A DNA stretch of 6,967 nt from Komagataeibacter kakiaceti JCM 25156. Lineage in GTDB: Bacteria; Pseudomonadota; Alphaproteobacteria; Acetobacterales; Acetobacteraceae. This document shows positions 1-6,184 of the stretch, one piece after another. The stretch covers positions 1 to 6,967 of the forward strand of contig NZ_BAIO01000099.1 in the NCBI RefSeq assembly GCF_000613305.1, written 5' to 3'. A program made the translations under genes and the position numbers. Within the stretch, counting starts at the first letter, position 1. Each line of letters begins with the position of its first letter. A model generated the notes under the pieces. The model saw only the letters and a program-made list of their open reading frames with translations. It was not told the DNA's origin and searched no databases.

Positions 1-2
1 TC

Positions 3-1517
3 GTCATCAAGGCCCGCGTCGTGCGGCACGCACCGCGCGCGACGCCGCTGGCGGCACATCTCCGCTACCTGCGCCGGGAGGGCGTGACGCGGGACGGTGA
101 GGATGCCCACCTGTTCGGGAAGGACAGCGACGACATACGGGCCTCGGACTTCGCGGAGCAATGCGCTGGGGACCGCCACCATTTCCGCTTCATCGTCTCG
201 CCAGAGGACGCGCCGGAGATGTCGGACCTGCGGGCCTTCGCCCGTGATCTGATGGGGCAGATGGAATCCGATCTCGGTACGAAACTGGAGTGGGCCGCTG
301 TCGATCACTGGAACACCGCGCATCCCCATTTGCATGTCATTGTCCGGGGTGTCGCGGAAGATGGCGACGACCTCGTGATCGCGCGCGATTACATCCGCGA
401 GGGCATGCGTGCCCGTGCGCAGGATCTGGTGACACTGGAACTCGGACCACGTACCGATCATGACATCCACCAGGCGGTCGAACGGCAGGTGAACGCCGAC
501 CGCTGGACCCAGCTTGACCGCCAGCTTCAGAGGGACGCGGGGCAGGATGGTGTCATTGATCTCGGACGCGTGCCGGGCGAAACGCCGGACGTCTTCGCCA
601 CCGTGAAGCTGGGGCGCCTACGCCGTCTGGAGACCATGGGGCTGGCGCACCAGGTCGGACCGGATCGCTGGCGGATGGACGAGAGTGCCGAGGCAACCCT
701 GCGGGAGATCAGCGAGCGCAACGACATCATCAAACGGATCCACCGGGGGCTGGCGGAGCAGAAGATTGACCGTGCCGCATCATCCTGGGTGCTGGCGGGG
801 GAGGATACTACCGATCCCGTCATCGGCCGGCTGATTGATCGCGGCCTCGACGATGAACTGCGCGGCACGGCCTATGCGGTGATCGACGGGATTGACGGAC
901 GCACGCACCATGTCCGCCTGCCGAACCTCGAAGCCGCCAGTGACGGGTCAGTCGGTTCCATCGTGGAATTGCGGCGTTTCACCGACAAAGGGGGACGTGA
1001 CCGTGCCGCGCTCGCGGTGCGCTCGGATTTCACGCTGGAACGGCAGGTGACGGCGGAGGGTGCCACCTGGCTCGACCGGCAGGCCATCGCGCGGGAGCCT
1101 CTTGCGCTGGCGTCCACCGGGTTCGGCGCCGAGGTCAAAGAGGCGATGGAAAAGCGGGCGGATCATCTGGTGGAGCAGGGGCTGGCCAGCCGCGACGGCG
1201 GGAGCATCCGTTATGCCAGGAACATGATCGTCACGCTGCGCCAGCGGGAGTTGGAGACGCTGGGCCAGAGCCTTGCCGGGACGTCACGGATGCCGTTCCG
1301 GCGGAGCGGGGAAGGCGATCCCGTCACGGGCACCTACCGCCAGCGTTTCAATCTGGCGTCGGGCCGGTTCGCCATGATCGACGATGGGTTGGGCTTCGAA
1401 CTGGTGCCATGGTCGCCGTCGCTGGAAAAACAGGGAGGGCGGGAGGTGTCGGGAATCATGCGCGGGGACGGGGGTATCGACTGGTCGTTCGCCCGGAAAC
1501 GGGGGCTGGGTCTATGA
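3..1517 (+). CDS. MOB-type relaxase/mobilization nuclease with DUF3363 domain (5' partial)
   Basis: This protein should nick one strand at oriT, stay covalently bound to the 5' end and pilot the DNA into the conjugation channel. The frame is open to the window edge, and the residues before the GTG at 21 (VIKARV) fit the family, so that GTG is probably internal and the true start lies upstream. Counting from the GTG, Y16 in HLRYLRREG is the likely catalytic tyrosine, and H96 with the HPHLH cluster at 101-105 forms the metal-binding histidine motif of HUH relaxases. Residues from about 200 to 490 match the DUF3363 C-terminal region as I know it. The C-terminus (RKRGLGL) looks natural, so the gene is not cut at its 3' end. 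It is clearly GC-rich, unlike the next genes. Its TGA overlaps an ATG (ATGA, 1514-1517) of a 14-codon open frame. Family assignment is confident; the exact oriT partner is not visible. Confidence 0.9.
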   Translation, partial: VIKARVVRHAPRATPLAAHLRYLRREGVTRDGEDAHLFGKDSDDIRASDFAEQCAGDRHHFRFIVSPEDAPEMSDLRAFARDLMGQMESDLGTKLEWAAVDHWNTAHPHLHVIVRGVAEDGDDLVIARDYIREGMRARAQDLVTLELGPRTDHDIHQAVERQVNADRWTQLDRQLQRDAGQDGVIDLGRVPGETPDVFATVKLGRLRRLETMGLAHQVGPDRWRMDESAEATLREISERNDIIKRIHRGLAEQKIDRAASSWVLAGEDTTDPVIGRLIDRGLDDELRGTAYAVIDGIDGRTHHVRLPNLEAASDGSVGSIVELRRFTDKGGRDRAALAVRSDFTLERQVTAEGATWLDRQAIAREPLALASTGFGAEVKEAMEKRADHLVEQGLASRDGGSIRYARNMIVTLRQRELETLGQSLAGTSRMPFRRSGEGDPVTGTYRQRFNLASGRFAMIDDGLGFELVPWSPSLEKQGGREVSGIMRGDGGIDWSFARKRGLGL

Positions 1518-1634
1518 CCGGGAAGCGGGGTATAATGGTCGGTTTGTTTTGCGGCTAAATATAAGGCACCCGATATAATAAGAAATAAAAATTTTTACAT
1601 CTATAAATATTATATAATATATGAGCGTTTTCCA
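1518..1634. other. AT-rich non-coding gap; probable left junction of the inserted block
   Basis: Base composition falls abruptly after about 1540 to a strongly AT-rich stretch. No gene is supported here. The only open frame is 14 codons at 1514-1558 (MTGKRGIMVGLFCG), overlapping the relaxase stop. Its first residues loosely resemble the start of some TraG proteins, so it could be a decayed traG start, but this is weak. Two perfect palindromes lie in the gap: a 12-bp one (TAAAAATTTTTA, 1586-1597) and a 14-bp one (ATATTATATAATAT, 1607-1620). They lie 15-50 bases downstream of the minus-strand outer-membrane gene and could end its transcript. They lack the GC-rich stem of a normal intrinsic terminator. 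Confidence 0.45.
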
Positions 1635-3173
1635 TTATAGAGATTGTGAGAAATACATTTCTACTATTCCAGACCAGTCCCCGATATTCAATGGACGGCC
1701 GATCTGGCCGGAACGCGCAAATGCTCGGGCCGCGCGGGAAGACAATGCTGCGCCAGTCGCAAAGCTTATCGAAGTCGCCGGTGTCACGTTCCACTCCATG
1801 GAAAAGTCCAGCTCATTCGAAAAACGATGGTCATTTTGAGATAGATATAAACCTCGCGGATGAGGAATCGAAAGATTGTAGTAGTGCAGGCCGAGTTTCA
1901 CAGTATCCTGCGTTGAAGCGAGATGAATGGGCGGCGTTACCGTCAGATCAATCTGATGGACGCGCAGATCCGACAGTCGAGCAAGATAATTTCCTGATAT
2001 TTCACCTGGCCAGTATCCCCCATAAAACATTCGCGTGCCGTCTATCTGGAACATCGTATCGTAAGAATGTTTTTCTCCGCCTGAAGGGTTTTTGCCGCCA
2101 CTGTATTCTACAAATCGATATGATATGCGCGGCTTCCATGTATGACTAAAGAACGTATAAGCTGGTTCTGCATACGTCGCCCAGGCACTTGTTCCGCTAT
2201 ATCCATTGGCCACTTCATTATTATATTCAATGACATAATGGCCATGTATTTCCAGGCCTCGTATCCACTCAGGCCAACGCCTGACGTGCGGTATCTGTGA
2301 AAATATAGCGCCGAACGCCATGGACCCGACCTGCATTCCTTTACGGTCTCCACGGACAGAATTATTGAATGTCAGCGAAGTATCCGCATCATAAATATAG
2401 AAATACGTCAAGGTCATGTATGCTGCCCGTGCCTTATAGACGCTACGGCCATCTCCTGATGGTCCATTGATGAACCATGTCGTATCAAATCCCGCAAACT
2501 TCGTTTCTGGCCTGTCGTCTCCACGAGCGAGAACCTGATTTGAATTATTTTGCAGGACAAAAAAGTCCGCCCGTACGGGAGCAGTCTGGAGTGTCAGGAC
2601 GCCAGGTCCAGAAAAAGCAAACCGAGGCGCGTACATCCAGGCTGCTCGATCTCCCCCATTATACGTCCCTTTTGCCAGAAGAAATCCATCATCAACAATA
2701 AATCGTTGACGGCCCAGGAGCAAGAGCAACGCATCTTTAGACGTGTCGCGAAAACGGTATCGTAATCCGATATTCGCCTCTTCCAGCCCAATAAAGTCCG
2801 GATAACCAGATGTCGACGAAACCTCCTGCGCATCCCCATCGCCTAAAGTTGTCGCATTTATTGCTGAAGCACGTGCCGTAAGCGAAATTCGTCTTCCCAG
2901 AGCGGCCGTGCAATCAAGACCAAATGTCTCAAAAAGCTCTGAATATACCGGGCTGCGTCTGGCAGTTCGAGACGATGACGATGGATAGGAACCGGCGCCG
3001 AAATTGGCATGGGGAACAAAAATTGCATCGCCACCCAACTCCAGAAAGGCTTTCAAATTGAATCCATTCCGGTCGAGAAGTAGCACGGCCGCCAAAGCGC
3101 GGTTTTCTGTACACATTGTATTCACAAATAATGCACAGAATACAATGTAAATTATAATTCTATAGTTTTTCAT
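1635..3173 (-). CDS. Outer-membrane beta-barrel protein, alginate-export (AlgE)-like family
   Basis: A 512-residue exported protein. Residues 1-29 form a signal peptide with a basic start (KNYR), a hydrophobic core (about 6-20) and an ALA-type cleavage site near 26-29. The remainder alternates polar and hydrophobic residues, with many aromatics and Gly, as in transmembrane beta-strands. Stretches such as EEANIGLRYRF (131-141) and LGRQRFIVDDGFLL (153-166) recall the alginate-export barrel family, which passes polysaccharides or small solutes through the outer membrane. The substrate here is unknown. The last strand (WSGIVEMYFSQSL) ends in Leu, not the usual terminal Phe or Trp recognised by the BAM machinery, which is unusual. 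The start is the only one giving a complete signal peptide, although no clear Shine-Dalgarno precedes it. It lies 38 bases downstream of the MFS gene and is probably co-transcribed with it. Barrel and secretion are well supported; the family name is moderate. Confidence 0.65.
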   Translation of the reverse strand: MKNYRIIIYIVFCALFVNTMCTENRALAAVLLLDRNGFNLKAFLELGGDAIFVPHANFGAGSYPSSSSRTARRSPVYSELFETFGLDCTAALGRRISLTARASAINATTLGDGDAQEVSSTSGYPDFIGLEEANIGLRYRFRDTSKDALLLLLGRQRFIVDDGFLLAKGTYNGGDRAAWMYAPRFAFSGPGVLTLQTAPVRADFFVLQNNSNQVLARGDDRPETKFAGFDTTWFINGPSGDGRSVYKARAAYMTLTYFYIYDADTSLTFNNSVRGDRKGMQVGSMAFGAIFSQIPHVRRWPEWIRGLEIHGHYVIEYNNEVANGYSGTSAWATYAEPAYTFFSHTWKPRISYRFVEYSGGKNPSGGEKHSYDTMFQIDGTRMFYGGYWPGEISGNYLARLSDLRVHQIDLTVTPPIHLASTQDTVKLGLHYYNLSIPHPRGLYLSQNDHRFSNELDFSMEWNVTPATSISFATGAALSSRAARAFARSGQIGRPLNIGDWSGIVEMYFSQSL

Positions 3174-3211
3174 ATTACGTCGATAATACTGAATGTGTAA
3201 TTATAAACGCA

Positions 3212-4402
3212 TTATGATCTGTAATCTGTATATTCGCGAACTCGGGCTGTCCTAAACAGGATGACAGCCGTGACGATAAACAGGCCGCAGGCAGTAAACA
3301 TATTAGAGCTAAAATCTGGATAGAGCGCATAGAGCCAGGCGCTCGTGATTCCGCCTACCGCGGTTCCAGTTTGATAGAGCGCATTGAGAATGGCATTGAG
3401 ACTCCCACGTTGCGCTCCTTTTACGTATGTGATGGCTTCTCCAAGCATTAGCGCAAGCAGCAGATCGCGGCCGAAGGCGAAAAAAGCATAAGTGACGGAC
3501 TGAAATACGAACGAGTGCATGCCCAATGGAACAACACTTACTACAAGAGCCATTCCAGTCATGCCCGCTGCGCACAAGATCATTGGATCGGGAAATATAC
3601 GGGCGAGACGGCCTGACATGAATGCACCGAAAAGTCCGCCATTTTCGCCTAGAAGAAATAATATTCCGACAGTGCCAGTGCTCCAATGAAGCAAGTTATT
3701 CTGGATAATCCAACTCGGGTACATGCCCATGAATACAATCACTGCTGTAGCCCATAGTAAATATGAGATAAGAATTGACCGTATCCCTGTATTGAGTGAG
3801 AGTGACAGTATACGATCACGGTAAGTTCTGACTGTTACCTTTCCTGACGCCAGGAATTCGGAACTGACAGGTGACAGTGTTGAGGCGGAAATTGCGAGCC
3901 CAAGACACGTAAATGCCAACAGAATAAGAGGCATTTTCCAGGCTATTAGTCCGCCCAACAGTACGCCTATTGACATTGATATAAGAAAAGCAATTGGAGC
4001 CGCCGTAGTGACGTAGCCTGTAATCCGAGACCTGTTCTCTGCAGGAACGTAATCCGCAATCGCTGCGAATATCGATGCTCCGATCATTGGCATGAACAGA
4101 CCTGTTATCGCGCGCCCTAGCACAATAGAGATTACTGTTTTTGATGCGGCCGTTTGCAGTAAGATTACAGCGCAACCGAGGCTGCCTGCGACGATGAACC
4201 TTTTTCGTCCAAAACGATCAATAAATGGACCGAGCGCAATATTGCTGATCAGAGCAACAACAGGAAACGCTGCCAGCACCATCCCCGCCTGAAACGACGT
4301 GAGACCGATGTCCTTCTGGATAAAGGGTAGCAAAGGGATCATCATGGCGACATTAAAATTGATCACGAAGAAGGCAGTCCAGAGGATAAATACGACGACC
4401 AT
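3212..4402 (-). CDS. MFS family transporter
   Basis: A 396-residue inner-membrane transporter of the major facilitator superfamily, of usual length and with about 12 hydrophobic segments. The first begins at residue 3, so an earlier start is not needed. The loop after the second segment holds the signature motif A (GPFIDRFGRKRF, residues 58-69), with the conserved D-R-x-G-R-K pattern. The sequence resembles proton-driven efflux or sugar/aromatic-compound carriers; the substrate cannot be told. The first in-frame ATG is at 4402. An in-frame stop lies three codons upstream, and a weak GGGA lies about 11 bases before the ATG. It is the first gene of a probable operon with the outer-membrane protein, giving one inner- and one outer-membrane step. 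It diverges from an MmyB-type regulator that probably controls it. GC content is visibly lower than in the flanking transfer genes. Confidence 0.88.
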   Translation of the reverse strand: MVVVFILWTAFFVINFNVAMMIPLLPFIQKDIGLTSFQAGMVLAAFPVVALISNIALGPFIDRFGRKRFIVAGSLGCAVILLQTAASKTVISIVLGRAITGLFMPMIGASIFAAIADYVPAENRSRITGYVTTAAPIAFLISMSIGVLLGGLIAWKMPLILLAFTCLGLAISASTLSPVSSEFLASGKVTVRTYRDRILSLSLNTGIRSILISYLLWATAVIVFMGMYPSWIIQNNLLHWSTGTVGILFLLGENGGLFGAFMSGRLARIFPDPMILCAAGMTGMALVVSVVPLGMHSFVFQSVTYAFFAFGRDLLLALMLGEAITYVKGAQRGSLNAILNALYQTGTAVGGITSAWLYALYPDFSSNMFTACGLFIVTAVILFRTARVREYTDYRS

Positions 4403-4540
4403 GCCGAATCATTCCCATCAATTTCCAAAAAACCAGACGATGATGCGATCCTCGTTTCACAGGCCGAAAATGATAAGCGGGGAAATGGTGCTGGTATTAA
4501 TAGTAATAGCCAGACGGACGAAAGCGGCTCCAAGGTCGGC
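4403..4540. promoter_or_regulatory. Divergent intergenic region with candidate operator
   Basis: This lies between the MFS start and the first conserved codons of the regulator, so promoters for both units are expected here. A perfect inverted repeat TATTA-ATAG-TAATA sits at 4495-4508. It is AT-rich, of operator size, and could overlap a -10 element in either direction. No convincing -35/-10 pair was found. Two plus-strand reading frames remain open through the region, so part of it may be translated as the N-terminal tail of the regulator (see the slippery site at 4427-4433). Confidence 0.4.
4427..4433 (+). other. A AAA AAC heptamer, possible -1 frameshift site or one-base deletion
   Basis: Read from the ATG at 4401 (MPNHSHQFPK...), the codons CCA AAA AAC place the heptamer A AAA AAC exactly in the X XXY YYZ register of known -1 slippery sequences. 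A -1 slip here continues into the frame of the regulator (P-D-D-D-A..., then SHFLKTRRARL), which otherwise has no ATG, GTG or TTG before its conserved N-terminus. Loss of one A from a former seven-A run would look the same. No pseudoknot was worked out. The ATG at 4401 also shares CATG with the opposite MFS start, which counts against it as the real start. Confidence 0.25.
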
Positions 4541-5311
4541 CGACACAGGGAACTCTCTCACTTCCTCAAGACGCGACGTGCCCGTCTGAACCCTGGCGAT
4601 GTCGGACTGCCTGCTGGTCGCGGTCGCCGTAAACCAGGGCTGCGGCGAGAAGAAATTGCGGTGCTGGCTGGCGTCGGTCTCACATGGTACACGTGGTTCG
4701 AACAAGGCCGCGATATACGTGTTTCGACCGCATTTCTGGAGAATCTTGCCCGGGCCCTGAATCTTGATGCGACAGAGCGGACCTATCTGTTCACGCTAGC
4801 CCAGCAACGATCGCCGCCAGCCGTAGCAGTCCAGCCGTCATCAGACGCTCTGGCGAAGATCCAGGCGATTCTCGATAAAATCAAAAGCCCGGCCTATGCC
4901 CGCGACAATTGCTTCAACGTCGTGGCCTGGAACACGGCAAACACGCAAATGTTTGGCGATTTTGCTGCTGTATCACGGGGCGAGCGTAACATCATATGGT
5001 TGACGTTCTCGCGTCCCTATCATCGACAGACGATGGTAAACTGGGAGAAGGACGCCAGAAGCCTGGTAGCCCGATTTCGTATGAATTATAGTCAGGCTGC
5101 GGAAGACCCTGCACTTGCGTTATTTTTGCAGCGAATGCTGACCAGCAGTGAAGACTTCCGGCGTATGTGGACTGACCATGACGTAAATAATGTAGGGGAA
5201 GGAGTTTATCTCTATAGAACAGCACGACATGGGATCGTGGATTTTCAGCACTCCACCCTCATTCCCGAAGCTGTGCCACATCTTCGAATTGTCGTCTATT
5301 TAAAATCATGA
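4541..5311 (+). CDS. XRE-family HTH regulator with MmyB-like ligand-binding domain (start unresolved)
   Basis: A cytoplasmic transcription regulator. Counting from 4541, residues 1-75 hold the family N-terminus (ELSHFLKTRRARL, then RKPGLRREEIAVLAGV, GLTWYTWFEQGRDIRVS) with the DNA-binding helix-turn-helix. Residues from about 110 to the end match the MmyB ligand-binding domain, with landmarks such as AWNTANTQMFGDF, RGERNIIWLTF, NWEKDARSLVARFR, RMWTDHDV and the final LRIVVYLKS. The frame has no ATG, GTG or TTG between the stop at 4328-4330 and the GTG at 4661. That GTG would delete about 40 conserved residues, including part of the DNA-binding domain. The given start is only where homology should begin. 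The gene may use a rare start, need a -1 shift at 4427-4433, or be broken by a small deletion. It diverges from the MFS and outer-membrane genes, its likely targets. The ligand is unknown. Family is confident; the intact status is not. Confidence 0.8.
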   Translation, partial: RHRELSHFLKTRRARLNPGDVGLPAGRGRRKPGLRREEIAVLAGVGLTWYTWFEQGRDIRVSTAFLENLARALNLDATERTYLFTLAQQRSPPAVAVQPSSDALAKIQAILDKIKSPAYARDNCFNVVAWNTANTQMFGDFAAVSRGERNIIWLTFSRPYHRQTMVNWEKDARSLVARFRMNYSQAAEDPALALFLQRMLTSSEDFRRMWTDHDVNNVGEGVYLYRTARHGIVDFQHSTLIPEAVPHLRIVVYLKS

Positions 5312-5406
5312 ATTCTCTTATTTATATATTGCATGAAATGCTATTTGGACATGCTTCATGCCTGATTTTGGAGGATGAAAAGCCAATGATTGAGCGACCT
5401 GAATGA
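5308..5406 (+). CDS. Possible 32-residue ORF overlapping the regulator stop
   Basis: The ATG at 5308 overlaps the TGA of the regulator (ATGA), an arrangement typical of translational coupling. The frame reads MNSLIYILHEMLFGHASCLI and on to IERPE, ending at a TGA at 5404-5406. I recognise no family. The ORF spans the GCATGAA hairpin, and its stop touches the first AGGCGG repeat. It is short and may be chance. Confidence 0.15.
   Translation: MNSLIYILHEMLFGHASCLILEDEKPMIERPE
5331..5361 (+). repeat. Inverted repeat GCATGAA...TTCATGC downstream of the regulator
   Basis: Perfect 7-bp arms at 5331-5337 and 5355-5361 can form a hairpin, with a further GC pair possible after a two-base bulge. It lies 20 bases after the regulator stop and is followed by CTGATTTTGG. 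That is a poor U-tract, so it is at best a weak terminator for the regulator. Confidence 0.3.
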
Positions 5407-5497
5407 GGCGGCTACCGCCTGTCTCCCCGGTAGGCGGAAGAAAGAGAAGTTAGGCGGGCGAGCGAAAGCTCGAAGCGTCGTCAGGGCCCTAAAAAAA
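5397..5497. repeat. Structured GC-rich intergenic element with AGGCGG repeats and a GAAA hairpin
   Basis: This non-coding block contains a perfect hairpin AGGCGG-CTA-CCGCCT (5406-5420). Two further AGGCGG copies lie at 5432-5437 and 5452-5457, each as TAGGCGG and exactly 20 bases apart. The central CCGCCT can pair with the first or second copy, so alternative folds are possible. Next comes CGAGC-GAAA-GCTCG (5459-5472), a five-pair stem closed by a GNRA-type tetraloop, then the palindrome AGGGCCCT (5483-5490) and seven A residues. The block could be a small RNA, a 5' leader for the downstream gene, a protein-binding array, or the relic end of a mobile element. The sequence alone does not decide. 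Confidence 0.45.
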
Positions 5498-5503
5498 TGA
5501 CCA

Positions 5504-5532
5504 TTGAGCATTATATCGCGTGTTTTTATTCG
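5504..5532 (+). promoter_or_regulatory. Weak candidate promoter for the UDG-like gene
   Basis: TTGAGC (5504-5509) is followed after 17 bases by TATTCG (5527-5532). The spacing is ideal, but both hexamers match consensus only partly. It lies about 20 bases upstream of the gene's start codon, directly after the structured element. Confidence 0.2.
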
Positions 5533-5538
5533 GTTTCT

Positions 5539-5544
5539 AAAGGA
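5539..5544 (+). promoter_or_regulatory. Ribosome binding site AAAGGA that favours the TTG start
   Basis: AAAGGA ends nine bases before the TTG at 5554, a normal spacing. The next start, ATG at 5569, would be 24 bases away with no Shine-Dalgarno of its own. The site therefore decides for the TTG start. Confidence 0.55.
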
Positions 5545-5553
5545 AAACGATAA

Positions 5554-6183
5554 TTGACTACAATTCCAATGTTATCCCGTTTTCCTTGGATCGGAACAAA
5601 TTATTCTCTTTCCCAGGTGCTTATCGTCGGAGAAAGTCATTACGGTTCACCGGAGCAGAGCGAAGACCTCAATCTGACTCGAAATGTTATTCAGGATATG
5701 ATTGATGGAACAGAAGACCATGCCACTCTTCGCGCTATCGAGCGTTCCTTCACTGGGAATTTCCATTGCACTCCCGATACATTCTGGGAAACTGTAGCTT
5801 TTATTAATTTTTGCCCCGGTATAGTCGATGCTTCTTTCGCCGGGCGTCGCTCTGCCACACGTTCCATGATCAAGGCTGGTATTCAGCAGTTTCCGGATAT
5901 TCTGCTGAACCTGAATCCGCTCCCCAAAAAGATAGTCTTTTTTTCTAAGTTTTCCTGGGAGGCCACTGAAACTTGCGTTGGACTTCCTTATGAGCCACTT
6001 CTGCCTGTGACTATTAATGGCATCAGTGTGGACTGTGGTCTGTTCAGATCAGATGAAGGGGTATCCTTTGAAGCTATAAATGTCGGTCATCCGAGTGGTC
6101 CTTTCCTTCGAGGATTCAGTCGTAAACACCAGTTCATCCAAGAATTTCTTAAAAAACCATCCAGGTCGATTGGGAGCGTGTGA
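5554..6183 (+). CDS. Hypothetical protein with uracil-DNA-glycosylase-superfamily-like motifs
   Basis: A soluble protein of 209 residues. Three landmarks suggest the UDG fold. VLIVGESHYG (22-31) aligns with the GQDPYHG active-site loop. FWETVAFINF (77-86) and the later LNPLPKKIVFFSKFSWE (120-136) resemble the central strand regions. GHPSGPFLRGF near residues 178-188 matches the second active-site motif (HPSPLS followed by RGF in family-1 enzymes). If the alignment is right, the catalytic Asp of GQDPY is replaced (GESHY), so ordinary uracil removal is not assured. The true activity may be nucleic-acid binding, a modified-base function or something else. Length is close to that of family-1 enzymes. 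It starts at TTG with a good ribosome binding site. It stands alone on this strand between a structured non-coding block and the broken ccdB, and its stop lies only about 20 bases from the junction. The gene is likely real; the function is inference from motifs. Confidence 0.65.
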   Translation: MTTIPMLSRFPWIGTNYSLSQVLIVGESHYGSPEQSEDLNLTRNVIQDMIDGTEDHATLRAIERSFTGNFHCTPDTFWETVAFINFCPGIVDASFAGRRSATRSMIKAGIQQFPDILLNLNPLPKKIVFFSKFSWEATETCVGLPYEPLLPVTINGISVDCGLFRSDEGVSFEAINVGHPSGPFLRGFSRKHQFIQEFLKKPSRSIGSV

Positions 6184-6184
6184 A

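Noticed and set aside
527..1166. Minus-strand frames inside the relaxase gene
   Set aside because: They are Arg/Ser-rich shadows typical of the antisense of GC-rich genes.
1646..2149. Plus-strand 167-codon frame
   Set aside because: It is a shadow of the outer-membrane barrel gene on the minus strand, with no family likeness or ribosome binding site.
4299..4589. Plus-strand 96-codon frame across the MFS start
   Set aside because: Its first part is antisense to the MFS gene and its last part is out of frame with the recognisable regulator; only the ATG at 4401 is of interest, as a possible frameshift donor.
5450..5456. GTTAGGC resembling an integron attC core site
   Set aside because: No matching RYYYAAC partner lies at the right distance on either side, and no integrase or cassette layout is present.
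5459..5497. GAAA hairpin followed by an A-run as an intrinsic terminator or a group II intron domain V
   Set aside because: The run is A on the plus strand and precedes the hairpin as T on the minus strand, so it is not a terminator; the stem lacks the domain V consensus.
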